From assembly GCF_035621355.1 (NCBI RefSeq), contig NZ_CP141769.1, positions 1,364,001 to 1,428,000 on the forward strand: DNA of 64,000 nt. Direction: 5' to 3'. The notes beneath the pieces are model-generated. The model was not told where the DNA came from and did no database searches. It saw only the letters and a program-made list of their open reading frames with translations. The stretch comes from Thiobacillus sp. SCUT-2 (GTDB lineage: Bacteria > Pseudomonadota > Gammaproteobacteria > Burkholderiales > Thiobacillaceae). Within the stretch, counting starts at the first letter, position 1. Every line of letters starts with the position of its first letter. Both the position numbers and the translations under genes were made by a program. Shown here piece after piece: positions 8,890 through 19,371 of this stretch.

Positions 8890-11800
8890 GCCGGCTCCGC
8901 CGCGCCGCGGCGCCCGCCGAAGCGGGCCGACAGGCGGTCGAAGGCAAGGTAGATCACCGGCGTGGTGAACAGCGTCAGCACCTGGCTGACCAGCAGGCCG
9001 CCGACCATGGCGAGGCCGAGTGGCTGGCGCAGCTCGGCGCCGACGCCGGTGCCGAGCATCAGCGGCAGGGCGCCGAGCAGCGCCGCCATCGTCGTCATCA
9101 GGATCGGCCGCAGGCGCAGCAGGCAGGCCTGGTAGATGGCCTCGCGCGGCGGCAGCCCCTGTTCGCGCTCGGCCGACAGCGCGAAGTCGATCATCAGGAT
9201 CGCGTTCTTCTTGACGATGCCGATCAGGAGAATGATGCCGATGATGCCGATGATGTCGAGCTCCTGGCCTGCCAGCGCCAGCGCCAGCAGCGCGCCGACG
9301 CCGGCGGAGGGCAGGGTCGAGAGGATGGTGACCGGATGGATGGCGTTCTCGTAGAGCACGCCCAGCACGATGTACATGGTCACCACCGCGGCAAGGATCA
9401 GCAGCAGCGTGTTGGTCAGCGAGGCCTGGAACGCCAGCGCGGCGCCCTGGAAGCTCGTTTCGATCGACGCCGGCAGGCCGAGCGCGGCCTCCGCCTGGCG
9501 GACCGCTGCGACGGCGGCGCCCAGCGAACCGCCCGCGGGGACGTTGAACGACACGGTGGCGGCCGGGAACTGCCCAAGGTGGCTGATCAGCAGCGGCATG
9601 CGCCGCTCCTCGATGTGCGCGACGGCGGTCAGCGGCACCTGCCGGCCCGAGGCGGTCGGCACGTAGAGCCCGTCAAGTGCGGCGGGACCGGCCTGGAATT
9701 CCGGTTTCACCTCCAGCACCACGCGGTACTGGTTCGACTGCGTGAAGATGGTCGAGATCAGGCGCTGGCCGAAGGCGTCGTAGAGCGCGTTGTCGATCGC
9801 CGCCACCGACACACCCAGGCGCCCCGACGCGTCGCGGTCGATGTCGACGTAGGCCTGCAGGCCGTCGTTCTGCAGGTCGCTGGCGACATCAGCGAGCTCG
9901 GGGAGCTGCTTCAGCCGCGCCACCAGCTTCGGCACCCATTCGGCGAGCGCCTGCGCATCCGGCGAGCCCAGCGTGAACTGGTACTGCGAGCGCGAGACGC
10001 GATCCTCGATCGTGAGGTCCTGCACCGGCTGCAGATAGAGCGCGATGCCGGGCACCTGCTTGGCCGCCTCGGCCAGCCGGCGCATGATGGGGCCCACCGC
10101 GTCCTTGCGCTGCGCCTTCGGCTTCAGGGCGATCTGCAGCCGCCCGCTGTTGAGGGTGATGTTGCTGCCGTCGACGCCGATGAAGGAGGCCACGCTGTCG
10201 ACCGCGGGGTCCTGCAGGATCGCCGCGGCCAGCGCCTGCTGGCGGTGCGCCATCGCGGCATACGAGACGGTCTGGTCGGCCTCGGTGATGCCCTGCAGGA
10301 GGCCGGTGTCCTGCACCGGAAAGAAGCCCTTGGGAATCCAGACATACAGCGCGGCGGTCAGTCCCAGCGTGGCGACGGCCACCCACAGCGTCGCGGTCTG
10401 GCGGTCGAGAACCCAGGTCAGCGCCCGGCCGTAGGCCGCGACGACGCGCTGGAACAGCGGATCGGGCTGGTGGCGCTTCTCGGCACGCAGCAGGCGGGCG
10501 CAGAGCATGGGCGTCAGGGTCAGCGACACGACCGCGGAGATCAGGATCGCCACCGCCAGCGTGATCGCGAACTCGTGGAACAGGCGGCCGACGACGTCGC
10601 CCATGAACAGCAGCGGGATCAGCACGGCGATCAGCGAGAAGGTCAGCGAGATGATCGTGAAGCCGATCTGCTTCGAGCCCTTGAGTGCCGCTTCCAGCGG
10701 CGATTCGCCGGCCTCGACGTGGCGCGTGATGTTCTCGATGACGACGATCGCGTCGTCGACGACGAAGCCGGTCGCGATCGTGAGCGCCATCAGCGTGAGG
10801 TTGTTGATCGAGAAGCCGGCCAGGTACATGACGCCGAAGGTGCCGACCAGCGAGATCGGCACCGCCAGGCTGGGGATGACCGTGGCCGAGGCCTTGCGCA
10901 GGAACAGGAAGATCACCATCACCACCAGCGCCACGGCGAGCAGCAGCGAGAACTCGACGTCGGCGACCGAGGCGCGGATGGTGGTGGTGCGGTCGGACAG
11001 CAGGTGCACGTCGATGGCGGCCGGCAGGCTCGCCTGCAGGCCCGGCAGCGCCGCCTTGATGCGGTCCGCCACTGCGATGACGTTGGCGCCCGGCTGCCGC
11101 TGCACGTTGACGATGACGCCGGGGCGCGCGTCGGCCCAGGCGGCGAGGCGCGCGTTCTCGGCGCCGTCGACGACGTCGGCCACGTCCTTGAGGCGGATCG
11201 GCGCGCCGTTGCGGTAGGCGACGACAAGGTCGACGTAGTCGTCGGCGCTCTTCAGCTGGTCGTTGGCGTCGATCGCCGAGGCGCGGTGGGCGCCGTCGAA
11301 GCTGCCCTTGGGCGTGTTGACGTTGGCGGCGCCGACCGCCGCGCGCAGATCCTCCAGCGACAGGCCGGCGGCTGCCAGCGCCTTCGGATTCGCCTGGATG
11401 CGCACCGCAGGGCGGCGCCCGCCGGCCAGCGTGACCAGCCCGACGCCCGGCAGCTGCGAGATCTTCTGCGCCACGCGGCTCTCGACGAGGTCGTGCAGGC
11501 GCGTCACCGGCAGCGACGGCGAGGTCACCGCGAGCGTCAGGATCGGCGCGTCGGCCGGGTTGACCTTGCTGTAGACCGGCGGCAGCGGCATGTCGGTCGG
11601 CAGCAGGTTGGACGCGGCGTTGATCGCGGCCTGGACCTCCTGCTCGGCAATGTCGAGCGTGAGCTCGAGGCCGAAACGCAGCGTGATGACCGATGCGCCG
11701 CCCGAGCTGGTCGAGGTCATCTGCACCAGGCCCGGCATCTGGCCGAGCTGGCGCTCCAGCGGCGCCGTGATCGAGGCCGTGACGACCTCGGGGCTGGCGC

Positions 11801-11957
11801 CGGGATAGAGCGCCATGACCTGGATCGTCGGGTAGTCCACCTCGGGCAGCGCCGACAGCGGCAACAGGCGGTAGGCCACCGTGCCCGCCAGCAGGATCGC
11901 CAGCATCAGCAGCGAGGTCGCGACCGGCCGCAGGATGAAGAGGCGGGACGGATTCAT
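8886..11957 (-). CDS. mdtB: RND efflux permease, MdtB/MuxB-like
   Basis: This 1023-residue RND permease is paralogous to its downstream neighbour. It starts [18 protein letters not shown], carries the TM4 motif [21 protein letters not shown] and the late motif [19 protein letters not shown]. The start is placed at 11957 and not 78 nt further upstream, because homologues begin at this Met and the longer form would overlap the adaptor gene. The adaptor stop is 7 nt away, so the two genes are coupled. It is the expected partner of the MdtC-like subunit in a B2C-type heterotrimer. Confidence 0.9.
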   Translation of the reverse strand: MNPSRLFILRPVATSLLMLAILLAGTVAYRLLPLSALPEVDYPTIQVMALYPGASPEVVTASITAPLERQLGQMPGLVQMTSTSSGGASVITLRFGLELTLDIAEQEVQAAINAASNLLPTDMPLPPVYSKVNPADAPILTLAVTSPSLPVTRLHDLVESRVAQKISQLPGVGLVTLAGGRRPAVRIQANPKALAAAGLSLEDLRAAVGAANVNTPKGSFDGAHRASAIDANDQLKSADDYVDLVVAYRNGAPIRLKDVADVVDGAENARLAAWADARPGVIVNVQRQPGANVIAVADRIKAALPGLQASLPAAIDVHLLSDRTTTIRASVADVEFSLLLAVALVVMVIFLFLRKASATVIPSLAVPISLVGTFGVMYLAGFSINNLTLMALTIATGFVVDDAIVVIENITRHVEAGESPLEAALKGSKQIGFTIISLTFSLIAVLIPLLFMGDVVGRLFHEFAITLAVAILISAVVSLTLTPMLCARLLRAEKRHQPDPLFQRVVAAYGRALTWVLDRQTATLWVAVATLGLTAALYVWIPKGFFPVQDTGLLQGITEADQTVSYAAMAHRQQALAAAILQDPAVDSVASFIGVDGSNITLNSGRLQIALKPKAQRKDAVGPIMRRLAEAAKQVPGIALYLQPVQDLTIEDRVSRSQYQFTLGSPDAQALAEWVPKLVARLKQLPELADVASDLQNDGLQAYVDIDRDASGRLGVSVAAIDNALYDAFGQRLISTIFTQSNQYRVVLEVKPEFQAGPAALDGLYVPTASGRQVPLTAVAHIEERRMPLLISHLGQFPAATVSFNVPAGGSLGAAVAAVRQAEAALGLPASIETSFQGAALAFQASLTNTLLLILAAVVTMYIVLGVLYENAIHPVTILSTLPSAGVGALLALALAGQELDIIGIIGIILLIGIVKKNAILMIDFALSAEREQGLPPREAIYQACLLRLRPILMTTMAALLGALPLMLGTGVGAELRQPLGLAMVGGLLVSQVLTLFTTPVIYLAFDRLSARFGGRRGAAEPA

Positions 11958-11964
11958 CCGGGAC

Positions 11965-13242
11965 TCAGCGTGCCGCGCCGGTGACGCCTCGGGCCAGGTC
12001 GCCGGCGGCGGGGCGCGTTTTTCCCTGTGAGGCACCGGTACCGCGTGCAGCCTTGCCGGCGCCGGGCACGACGACCTCGGCCCTGGCGCCGTCGCGCAGC
12101 TTGTCGGCGCCGTCGACGACCAGCTTGTCGCCTGGCTCGAGCGCGCCGCTCACGGCCATCCAGTCGCCGTCGACCGCGCCCGGCTGGACCGGCACGACTC
12201 TCACGGTGCCGTCGGCGCCGACGCGGTAGACGAAGCTGCCCTTGTCGCCGCGCTGGACGGCGGCGGTCGGAATCGCGACGACCTGGTGCAGGACGTCGAG
12301 CAGCAGGCGGACATTGACGAACTGGTTGGGGAACAGGCGGTTGTCGCGGTTCGCGAATTCCGCCTTGACGCGGATCGTGCCGGTGGCCGGGTCGATCTGG
12401 TTGTCGGTGGTGAGCAGGCGGCCCTCGGCCAGCCGGGCCCGCTGCTCGCGATCCCAGGCTTCGACGGGGAGGCTCTGGTGCGCGGCGGCCCGGCGGCTGA
12501 TCGCCGGCAGCCTGGCCTCGGGCACCGAGAACACCACCGTGGTGGGCTGCAGCTGGACGATGGTGGCGAGCCCCGCGGCATCGCTGGCGTGCACCTGGTT
12601 GCCCGGATCGACCTGCCGCAGGCCGATCCGGCCCGATGCGGGCGCGACGACGCGCGTGTAGCCGAGCTGCAGCGCGGCGTTGTCGACCAGGGCGCGGTCG
12701 GCAACGACCGTGCCCTGGCACTGCCGCACCAGCGCCTCCTGGCTGTCGACCTGCTGGCGCGCGATGGCATCCTTGGCCAGCAGGTCGCGGTAGCGCGCGA
12801 GATCGAGGCGGGCGTTGTCGAGCAGGGCGGTGTCGCGCGTCAGCTGCCCGCGGGCCTGCTCGAGCTGGATGCGGAAAGGACGCGGGTCGATCTCGGCGAG
12901 CAGGTCGCCCGCCTTCACCATCTGCCCTTCGCGGAAATTCACGCGCAGCAGCGTGCCGTCCACCTTCACGCGCACGAGGGCGAGGTTGCGCGGCGTCACG
13001 GTGCCGAGCGCGTCCACCCAGACGCGGATGTCGCGCTTCTGGATCGTCTCCACCGACACCGGTTGCGCATGGTTGCCCCCGCTGCCCTTCATGCCGCCAT
13101 GCCCGCCGCCTGCCGCAACAGGCGGCGCGCGGTGACTGCTCCAGTACCAGGCGCCCCCGATCAGGCCGGCCAGCAGAAGTGCCACGAGTGCGGCACGCAG
13201 TGGATGACGGTGGCGGGAAGGCGCGACGGATTCGGGAGCCAT
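11965..13242 (-). CDS. mdtA: RND periplasmic adaptor (membrane fusion protein), MdtA-like
   Basis: This is a 425-residue adaptor that bridges the RND pump and the outer-membrane channel. It has an N-terminal anchor (about 10-32, [20 protein letters not shown]), then a biotinyl-lipoyl half ([19 protein letters not shown]), a helical hairpin (about 120-190, with [26 protein letters not shown]), and beta-barrel and proximal domains ([35 protein letters not shown]). The ATG at 13242 is preferred over an upstream TTG. It is the first gene of the operon mdtA-mdtB-mdtC-outer-membrane factor. No regulator gene is adjacent. Confidence 0.9.
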   Translation of the reverse strand: MAPESVAPSRHRHPLRAALVALLLAGLIGGAWYWSSHRAPPVAAGGGHGGMKGSGGNHAQPVSVETIQKRDIRVWVDALGTVTPRNLALVRVKVDGTLLRVNFREGQMVKAGDLLAEIDPRPFRIQLEQARGQLTRDTALLDNARLDLARYRDLLAKDAIARQQVDSQEALVRQCQGTVVADRALVDNAALQLGYTRVVAPASGRIGLRQVDPGNQVHASDAAGLATIVQLQPTTVVFSVPEARLPAISRRAAAHQSLPVEAWDREQRARLAEGRLLTTDNQIDPATGTIRVKAEFANRDNRLFPNQFVNVRLLLDVLHQVVAIPTAAVQRGDKGSFVYRVGADGTVRVVPVQPGAVDGDWMAVSGALEPGDKLVVDGADKLRDGARAEVVVPGAGKAARGTGASQGKTRPAAGDLARGVTGAAR

Positions 13243-13547
13243 ATGCAATTGGAATGGGTGGGTGATGAAAGCGGTCGGGCGCGCGCCGGCAGGCGTGCCG
13301 GAATCCGCCGGATGCAGCGACCGAGCGGAGCGGCGCGCGACTCAAGCGAACGCCGACGGGCCTTCGTAACGCGTCGCGCGGTCAGGCAGCGTCCCGGGGC
13401 GTCGGCACGGCAGGGCCAGGGCATGGCAAAGGTACAAAAGAGAATAGGAATGAGCGAGATGATAAGAGGTTCCGGCTGTCCGCGGCGGCGCTTCGCGCAT
13501 CGTCTCCGCGCTGCGAGCCGGGCCCGGTCCCCGCGCGGCGCCGGCGG
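13243..13547. other. gap between hypE 3' end and the efflux operon
   Basis: This 305-bp region lies downstream of hypE and upstream of mdtA, both on the minus strand. It must contain the efflux promoter unless the operons are continuous. It holds a GC-rich palindrome (CCGGGCCCGG, near 13517) that could contribute to a hypE terminator, but there is no T-tract. I see no convincing -35/-10 pair and no credible gene. Confidence 0.4.
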
Positions 13548-14552
13548 TCAGCAGATCCGCGGCAGCGGATCATCCTCCAGTTCATCCAGCACGCGGCGCC
13601 CGCCCAGGCCCGTTTCCAGGATCACCCGTGCGCCGCCCACCTCGATGCGGCCGATGACGGCCGCTTCCTGTCCCTCGGGCAGCGCGTGCCAGCGGGCGAG
13701 CACTTCGTCGGCGGCAATCGGGTCGGCGACGGCGACGACCCGGCCCTCGCATGCCAGAAAATACGGGTCGTAGCCGAGCATCTCGCAGACCGACGCGACC
13801 TGGGGGCGCACCGGCACGGCGTCCTGATCGAGCACGACGCTGTGTCCGGTGGCGCGGGCGATCTCGTGGGCGACCGTGGCCAGGCCGCCGCGCGTCGGGT
13901 CGCGCATGAACTTGAGGTCCGGGAAATCGCGGACGGCCCGCGTCAGCGGCAGGACCGACGCCGAATCCGAGTGCAGGCTGCCCGACAGCCCGAACTGCTC
14001 GCGCGCCAGCATGACGGCGACGCCGTGGTCGCCGACCGGCCCCGAGACGAGGATGGCGTCGCCGGGCCCGATGCGCCCCATGGCGAGCCGGGCCGACGCG
14101 CGCCGCACGCCGATGCCGGCGACGGTCAGGTAGAGGCCGCTGCCTTCGCCGCGGCGGACCACCTTGGTGTCGCCCGCGACCACCGCGACGTGGTTGTGGC
14201 GTGCGGCGCGCGCGAAGCTGGCGATGTAGCGGTCGAGCCGGGCGATCTCCAGCCCTTCCTCGATGAGGGCAGACAGCGTGAAATAGCGCGGCTCGGCGCC
14301 GGCGACGGCGAGGTCGTTGACCGCGCCGTGCACCGCCAGCGAGCCGATGTCGCCCCCCGGAAAGTCGAGCGGGTCCACCGTGAAGCCGTCCGTGGTCACC
14401 AGGATGTCGCCGTCGAGCGGCGGCAGCGCGACGGCGTCGGCATCCGTATCGAGCAGCGGGTTGCCGAGGTGGAGATTGAAAATGTTGGCGATGAGCTCGC
14501 GCATGAGGCGGCCGCCGTTGCCATGCGCGAGGAGGATGCGGGTGTCGTCCAT
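13548..14552 (-). CDS. hypE: hydrogenase maturation factor HypE
   Basis: HypE dehydrates the carbamoyl group received from HypF to make the cyanide ligands of the [NiFe] centre. The 334-residue protein starts MDDTRILLAHGNGGRLM and has the PurM-like ATP-binding fold (NDLAVAGAEPRYFTL, GDTKVV, DPTRGGLATVAHEI). It ends in the diagnostic PRIC, whose terminal Cys carries the thiocarboxamide and thiocyanate. It is the last gene of the hypCABDFE operon, 4 nt after hypF. Length and C-terminus are intact, so it should be functional. Confidence 0.97.
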   Translation of the reverse strand: MDDTRILLAHGNGGRLMRELIANIFNLHLGNPLLDTDADAVALPPLDGDILVTTDGFTVDPLDFPGGDIGSLAVHGAVNDLAVAGAEPRYFTLSALIEEGLEIARLDRYIASFARAARHNHVAVVAGDTKVVRRGEGSGLYLTVAGIGVRRASARLAMGRIGPGDAILVSGPVGDHGVAVMLAREQFGLSGSLHSDSASVLPLTRAVRDFPDLKFMRDPTRGGLATVAHEIARATGHSVVLDQDAVPVRPQVASVCEMLGYDPYFLACEGRVVAVADPIAADEVLARWHALPEGQEAAVIGRIEVGGARVILETGLGGRRVLDELEDDPLPRIC

Positions 14553-14556
14553 GTTG

Positions 14557-16842
14557 TTACCGGTGAAGGAATTCGATGACCTGGCCGAAGCTTAACCCGG
14601 CGTCGTTCACCGGGATACGCTGCGGCAGGCAGGCCGTGAAGCCGGCGGCCCGGAGTCCTGCGATCGCGGCCTCGGCGAGCACGCGGTTCTGGAACACGCC
14701 GCCGGTGAGGCCGACGCTGCTGGCGCCCGTCGCCTCGCGCAGCCGCACGGCCTGGTCGACGAGCGCCTGCGCAAGGCTCGCGTGGAAGACCGCGGCGCGT
14801 TCGGCAACGGGAACGGCCGGGTCGGCGAGCATGGGCAGCAGCGGTGCCCAGTCGCTGCGCCAGAGGCCGGCGGCATCGGGTTCGAGCGGCAGGGGAATGG
14901 CGCGTGGGCTACCGGCCCGCCCATCGACGGGGCGGTCCCGCGCCTTGTCGGGGGGCTCAGGGCGAAGGGCGCATGCCTGCGCCAGGGCGTCCAGCTGCAT
15001 CGGGCCTTCGCCCTCGAAGCTGGCGTGGGTGCAGACGCCGGCAAGCGCCGCGGCGGCGTCGAACAGGCGCCCGACGGCGGTGCTCACCGGGCTGTTGAGC
15101 CGCGCGGCCCAGGCCTGATGGAGGGGCGCCGGGGCGAACGGCGCGTCGGCGCCGGTTTCCCACCGCAGCGCTGCCGCCGCGCGCCACGGCTCGCGCCCGG
15201 CCTTGTCGCCGCCGGGCAGGCGGAACGGGCGGAACGATGCCGCGTGACGCCAGCGGCCGGGCGCGCCGGTGAAGGCTTCGCCGCCCCACAGCGTGCGGTC
15301 GGCGCCGAGGCCGACGCCGTCCCAGGCGAACACGATCCAGTCTTCCGTTTCCGGAAATTCCCAGGCCAGCGCGGACGCGTGCGCATGGTGATGCCAGACT
15401 TCGGCGAGCGGCAATCCGCTGTCGCGCGCGTAGCGGCGGTAGCCGTAGCCGGGATGGCGGTCGACGATGAGCCGCTTCGCCTCGACCTGGTAGAGCCGCT
15501 GCAGGTCGGCAGCCACCTGCGCCAGCGTGTCGAGGCTGCGCGCGGTGTCGAGTTCGCCGATGTGCGGCGAGACGACGGCACGGTTTTCCCATGCGAGGCA
15601 GACCGTGTTCTTCATGTGGCTGCCGAGCGCGAGCAAAGGCTCGGAAAGCGGCACGGGCAGGTCGAGCTCGAGCGGCGCGCTGCCGCGGCCGAGGCGCAAC
15701 GGGCGGGGCGCGCCGGCGATTGGGCGGTACACCGGGTCGTCGGCCGGGCGCACGATGGGGCGGTCGTGGTGCAGGAAGGCGTCGGCCAGATGCGCGAGGC
15801 GGGCCTGTGCATCGGCGTTCTCGGTCAGCACCGGCTCGCCCGAGAGGTTCCCCGACGTGGCGACGAGCGCTCCGCCGAAGTCGGCGAGCAACAGGGCGTG
15901 CAGCGGCGAGTACGGGAGCAGGCAGCCGATTTCCGCGAGGCCCGGCGCGATGTGACGCGACAGGTTCGCGCCGGCGCGCTTCGGCAGCAGCACGATGGGG
16001 CGCTCGGGCGAGGCGAGGAAGGCTTCGAGCGCCGGCGTCGCGTGCACCGCCGCGCGCAGGGCGTCGAGGCCGGGGAACATCACGGCCAGGGGCTTGGCCG
16101 GGCGCGGCTTGCGCTCGCGCAGCGCGGCGATGGCCGCGTCGTTCGTGGCGTCGCACATCAGGTGGTAGCCGCCGACGCCTTTCGCCGCGACGATCTTTCC
16201 GGCGCGCAGCGCGGCAACGGCGGCGGCGAGCGCCGCTTCGTCGCCCGGCTCGATGCGCTCGCCCTCCACGAAATGCAGATGCGGCCCGCACACCGGGCAC
16301 GCCATCGGCTCGGCATGGAAGCGGCGGTCGAGCGGATTCTCGTATTCGGCGCGGCAGTCCGGGCACAGCGCGAAATCGCGCATCGCCGTGTTCGGCCGGT
16401 CGTAGGGCAGGGCGGTGATCAGCGTGTAGCGCGGGCCGCACTGGGTGCAGTTGATGAAGGGATAGCGATGGCGGCGGTTCGCCGGGTCCTCGAGCTCGGC
16501 GAGGCAGTCGGCGCAGACGAAGCCGTCGGCGGGCAGGTGGATGTCGGCCTCGCGGCCGGCGGCGCTGTCGAGGATGGCGAACGCCGCGTGCCCTTCGGGC
16601 GGGCAGCGGCTCATGCCCAGCGGGCCGGGCGCCGACAGCGGCGGCGCCTCGGCGACGAGCGCCGCGACGAAGCGCTCCAGCTGCGCGGGTTCGCCCTCGG
16701 CGTGGATCTCGACCGCGCCGCTGGCATTGCGTACCCAGCCGGTGATGCCGTGACGATGCGCGAGACGATGGACGAAGGGCCGGAAGCCCACGCCCTGCAC
16801 CTTGCCGCTGAGGGTGAGGTGACGGGCCTCGCGTTCAGGCAT
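14557..16842 (-). CDS. hypF: carbamoyltransferase HypF
   Basis: HypF makes carbamoyl-AMP from carbamoyl phosphate and ATP and passes the carbamoyl group to HypE for the CN ligands. The 761-residue protein has all domains in order: acylphosphatase-like (about 5-90, GKVQGVGFRPFVHRLA), two zinc-finger pairs (about 105-185, CADC, CTQC, CPDC, CPVC), YrdC-like (about 200-370) and the Kae1-like carbamoyltransferase (VWHHHAHASALAWE near 470). The start is the ATG at 16842, because homology begins at MPEREARHLTL; a longer frame reads back into hypD. It overlaps hypD by 8 nt. Confidence 0.96.
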   Translation of the reverse strand: MPEREARHLTLSGKVQGVGFRPFVHRLAHRHGITGWVRNASGAVEIHAEGEPAQLERFVAALVAEAPPLSAPGPLGMSRCPPEGHAAFAILDSAAGREADIHLPADGFVCADCLAELEDPANRRHRYPFINCTQCGPRYTLITALPYDRPNTAMRDFALCPDCRAEYENPLDRRFHAEPMACPVCGPHLHFVEGERIEPGDEAALAAAVAALRAGKIVAAKGVGGYHLMCDATNDAAIAALRERKPRPAKPLAVMFPGLDALRAAVHATPALEAFLASPERPIVLLPKRAGANLSRHIAPGLAEIGCLLPYSPLHALLLADFGGALVATSGNLSGEPVLTENADAQARLAHLADAFLHHDRPIVRPADDPVYRPIAGAPRPLRLGRGSAPLELDLPVPLSEPLLALGSHMKNTVCLAWENRAVVSPHIGELDTARSLDTLAQVAADLQRLYQVEAKRLIVDRHPGYGYRRYARDSGLPLAEVWHHHAHASALAWEFPETEDWIVFAWDGVGLGADRTLWGGEAFTGAPGRWRHAASFRPFRLPGGDKAGREPWRAAAALRWETGADAPFAPAPLHQAWAARLNSPVSTAVGRLFDAAAALAGVCTHASFEGEGPMQLDALAQACALRPEPPDKARDRPVDGRAGSPRAIPLPLEPDAAGLWRSDWAPLLPMLADPAVPVAERAAVFHASLAQALVDQAVRLREATGASSVGLTGGVFQNRVLAEAAIAGLRAAGFTACLPQRIPVNDAGLSFGQVIEFLHR

Positions 16843-17932
16843 CGGCGGCAACACGCACGCCGCCGGCCCACCAGATGCGGCAGGCGCCCTCGTCCGACAC
16901 CATGCAGGGACCGACCGGGTTGCGCGGCGTGCAGGCCTTGCCGTAGATGCGGCACTGGTTGGGATAGATCTTGCCGAGCACGACCTGCGCGCAGTCGCAG
17001 CCGGGCGGCATCTCGCCGGCGCGGCGGCGCCCCGGATCGGCATGGTCGGGAAACAGCACGCGCGCGTCGTGCTGCGCCAACGCGGGCTTCAGCGCGTAGC
17101 CGGAGTTCGGAATGACGCCGATGCCGCGCCAGTTGGCGTCGACGACGTCGAGTGCCGCATTCATGAATCGCTGCGCCGTCGGGTTGCCGCCGGGGTGGGC
17201 GACTTCGGTGTAGCAGTTGTCGAGGAAGCGCTCGCCGGTCTTGAGCTGGCGCAGCACGGAATAGAAGGAAGCGAGCAGCGACTCGGTACCGAAGCCGGCG
17301 ACCGCGCACGGGATCTCGTGGCGGTCCACCACGAAGCGCCATTCCTCCGGCCCCATCACGGTCGAGACGTGGCCGGGTGCGACGAGCGCATCGAAGCCGG
17401 GGCTGCCCGAGTCGAGGAGCATGGCGACGGCCGGCCAGGTCAGTCGGCCGGACAGCAGGATGGCAAGATTGGGGGGAACACCTTCGGCCAGCATCGCCGC
17501 GGTCGGCGCCGTGGTCGTCTCGAAGCCGGCGGCGAAGAACACCACCGGACGGCCGGGGTTCTCGCGCGCGATTTTCCGGGCGTCAAGCGGGCTCGCGATC
17601 GGCCGCACGTCGGCGCCGGCGGCCTGGGCCTCGGCGAGCGAGCGCACCTCGCCCTTCCTGACGTTGACCGGCACCCGCAGCATGTCGCCGTAGGCGACGA
17701 GGATGACCTTGTCCCTGAGCGCGAGCTGGATCGCCTGGTAGACGTCCTCCTCGGGGCACACGCACACCGGGCAGCCTGGGCCGGGCACCAGTTCGAGCCA
17801 TTTCGGCAGCGCGCCGCGCAGGCCGGCGTGCGTGATCGAGCGCTCGTGTCCGCCGCACACGTTCATGATCTTGACGGTGCGGCCGAAGTCGAGGGCGTGG
17901 AGCTTGTCCAGCCAGGCGCGGGCTTCGTCCAT
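16835..17932 (-). CDS. hypD: hydrogenase maturation factor HypD
   Basis: This is a 365-residue iron-sulfur protein that, with HypC, is the scaffold on which Fe(CN)2CO is built. It shows the family signatures CGGHERSITHAGLRGALP, GPGCPVCVCP, GFETTTAPTAAML and the Cys-rich C-terminus (GCDCAQVVLGKIYPNQC, ACTPRNPVGPCMVS) that binds the 4Fe-4S cluster. The start ATG at 17932 shares one base with the hypB stop (TGATG), so the genes are translationally coupled. Longer upstream frames lie inside hypB and are rejected. Confidence 0.97.
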   Translation of the reverse strand: MDEARAWLDKLHALDFGRTVKIMNVCGGHERSITHAGLRGALPKWLELVPGPGCPVCVCPEEDVYQAIQLALRDKVILVAYGDMLRVPVNVRKGEVRSLAEAQAAGADVRPIASPLDARKIARENPGRPVVFFAAGFETTTAPTAAMLAEGVPPNLAILLSGRLTWPAVAMLLDSGSPGFDALVAPGHVSTVMGPEEWRFVVDRHEIPCAVAGFGTESLLASFYSVLRQLKTGERFLDNCYTEVAHPGGNPTAQRFMNAALDVVDANWRGIGVIPNSGYALKPALAQHDARVLFPDHADPGRRRAGEMPPGCDCAQVVLGKIYPNQCRIYGKACTPRNPVGPCMVSDEGACRIWWAGGVRVAADA

Positions 17933-18738
17933 CAGGCAGTCGCGGCGTGGTAGGTCTGGCCGTCGGGCTGGATCGCCGGGCGGCGCGACTGGCCAAGCGC
18001 GACGCGGGCACGCTGGGCCGCGAGTTCGTTGCGCAGCCAGGCGAGCCAGGCGTCCATGCCGAGGTCCTTGCGCGCGGAGAGCCGCATGACCGGCGCCGGA
18101 TTGGCGAGATCGCGCAGGTGCGATTCGGCCTTGGCGGGCTCGAAGTCGTCGAGCACCGCGAGCAGGTCGGTCTTGGTGATGAGCATCGCATCGGCGGCGC
18201 GGAACATGACCGGGTACTTCGCCGGCTTGTCGTCGCCCTCGGTGGTCGAGAGCAACGTCACGTTGAGGTGCTGGCCGAGGTCGAAGCTCGCCGGGCACAC
18301 GAGGTTGCCGACGTTCTCGATGAAGAGGATGTCGACGCCGTCGAGATTCATGTGGTGCAGCGCGTCGTGCACCAGATGCGCGTCGAGATGGCAGGCGGTG
18401 CCGGTGACGATCTGGTGCGCCTGGACGCCCTTGGCGCGGATGCGCTCGGCGTCGTTCTCGGTCTCGAGGTCGCCCTCGATCACGGCGCAGGTGAACTCAT
18501 CCTTCAGTGCGGTGAGCGTGGCTTCCAGCAGCGCGGTCTTGCCGGAGCCGGGCGAGGACATGAGATTGATCGCGAGGATGCCGCGGCGGTCGAAGTGTTC
18601 CCGGTTGTGGCCGGCCTGGTCGTCGTTCTTCTGCAGGAGGCCCTTCAGCACCGAAACCGCCGTCGCGCCTTTCGCAACGGGCTTGAACGCCAGATGACGG
18701 TTACCGGGGGTGAGGTTGCAGCCGCAGGTGTCACACAT
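17932..18738 (-). CDS. hypB: hydrogenase nickel-insertion GTPase HypB
   Basis: This is a 268-residue SIMIBI-class GTPase that delivers nickel to the hydrogenase large subunit together with HypA. The N-terminus MCDTCGC carries the high-affinity metal motif. The P-loop is SSPGSGKTALLE, followed by EGDLETENDAERI, TGTACHLDAHLV, IENVGNLVCPASFDLG and ITKTDL (guanine specificity). There is no His-rich stretch, so it lacks the nickel-storage function of some homologues. It lies after hypA across a 41-nt gap that contains heptamer repeats. Confidence 0.97.
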   Translation of the reverse strand: MCDTCGCNLTPGNRHLAFKPVAKGATAVSVLKGLLQKNDDQAGHNREHFDRRGILAINLMSSPGSGKTALLEATLTALKDEFTCAVIEGDLETENDAERIRAKGVQAHQIVTGTACHLDAHLVHDALHHMNLDGVDILFIENVGNLVCPASFDLGQHLNVTLLSTTEGDDKPAKYPVMFRAADAMLITKTDLLAVLDDFEPAKAESHLRDLANPAPVMRLSARKDLGMDAWLAWLRNELAAQRARVALGQSRRPAIQPDGQTYHAATA

Positions 18739-18757
18739 GTCGGGTAAGTGGCAAGCC

Positions 18758-18780
18758 GTGAGTGGTGAGTAGTGAGGGGT
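18758..18780. repeat. short GTGAGTG-type heptamer array between hypA and hypB
   Basis: Three successive heptamers (GTGAGTG, GTGAGTA, GTGAGGG) fill the 41-nt gap upstream of the hypB start. The same motif recurs in three gaps of the ATPase operon (29227, 30801, 34138), so this is a dispersed intergenic repeat, not chance sequence. In this minus-strand operon it lies in the opposite transcriptional orientation to the ATPase copies. Confidence 0.75.
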
Positions 18781-19133
18781 CAGGTGGGGACGGTTTCGAG
18801 TTCGACGCTTTCGAGCAGCAGTTCGTCGCCGGAAATGACTTGCGTGTGCCAGTCGCCGCAGGCGCCGCAGACGAGGCGGTTCATCGCGGCCTCCGTCTCG
18901 GCGCCGCAGGTCTGGCAGCGCACCTTGATCGGCGCGGTGACGAGGTCCAGCACGGCGTGTTCCATGCGGCTGCCGGCGGCGGCCAGCGGGAAGGCGCTCC
19001 CCAGGAGTTCGGGCACGACGCCGGCGAGCGGGCCGATGCGCACGCGAATGAGTGAGGCGGAGACGGCGTGATGCTGGCGGATCACGTCTTCCACCTGTTC
19101 GACCAGCGCCTGCGCGACCGCGAGTTCATGCAC
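18780..19133 (-). CDS. hypA: hydrogenase nickel-insertion protein HypA
   Basis: This is a 117-residue nickel chaperone. It starts MHELAVAQALV, where His2 is the nickel ligand of the family. A C-terminal zinc ribbon has two CxxC pairs (CQTC near 73, CGAC near 90). The start is a GTG at 19133; no ATG would keep the essential MHEL start. It overlaps hypC by 8 nt, which supports coupled translation. It works with HypB in loading nickel into HynL. Confidence 0.96.
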   Translation of the reverse strand: MHELAVAQALVEQVEDVIRQHHAVSASLIRVRIGPLAGVVPELLGSAFPLAAAGSRMEHAVLDLVTAPIKVRCQTCGAETEAAMNRLVCGACGDWHTQVISGDELLLESVELETVPT

Positions 19134-19371
19134 CCCCCGCCTCCTGGGCCTGGCCCTCGAGGATCTGGTCGAGCAGGTCCCACGAGGTACGGGCGTCGGC
19201 TTCGGTGACGGTCTGGATCGCGTAGCCGACGTGCACCATCACGAAGTCGCCGACCGCGGGCAGGGTGTCCTGCATCATGAAGAGGCTGACGTCGCGCCAT
19301 ACGCCCTTGGCCTGGCAGCGGGCGGTGAAGCCTTCGATCGATTCGATCCGCATCGGGATGGCGAGGCACAT
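19126..19371 (-). CDS. hypC: hydrogenase maturation chaperone HypC
   Basis: This is an 81-residue HypC/HupF-family chaperone. The N-terminal MCLAIP carries the essential Cys2 that holds the Fe(CN)2CO unit and contacts the large-subunit precursor. The body GDFVMVHVGYAIQTV and the C-terminal helix are typical. It is the first gene of the hypCABDFE operon, and its start faces the hydrogenase structural operon across 152 bp. A single HypC-type gene is present in the window. Confidence 0.97.
   Translation of the reverse strand: MCLAIPMRIESIEGFTARCQAKGVWRDVSLFMMQDTLPAVGDFVMVHVGYAIQTVTEADARTSWDLLDQILEGQAQEAGGA

Noticed and set aside
6877-8952. Long open frame of 691 codons antisense to the RND permease gene
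   Set aside because: His/Arg/Asp/Gln-rich composition without domains, lying entirely opposite a well-supported gene; a high-GC shadow frame.
9336-11984. Open frame of 882 codons antisense to the second RND permease
   Set aside because: Same shadow pattern (Arg, Gln, Asp, His repeats), no homology motif, no ribosome-binding site.
13243-13547. Several open frames in the gap upstream of the efflux operon
   Set aside because: Continuations of frames antisense to mdtA and hypE with Arg-rich composition, no motif and no start signal.
14782-17115. Open frame of 777 codons antisense to hypF/hypD
   Set aside because: Shadow of hypF, whose domains and zinc fingers are unmistakable.
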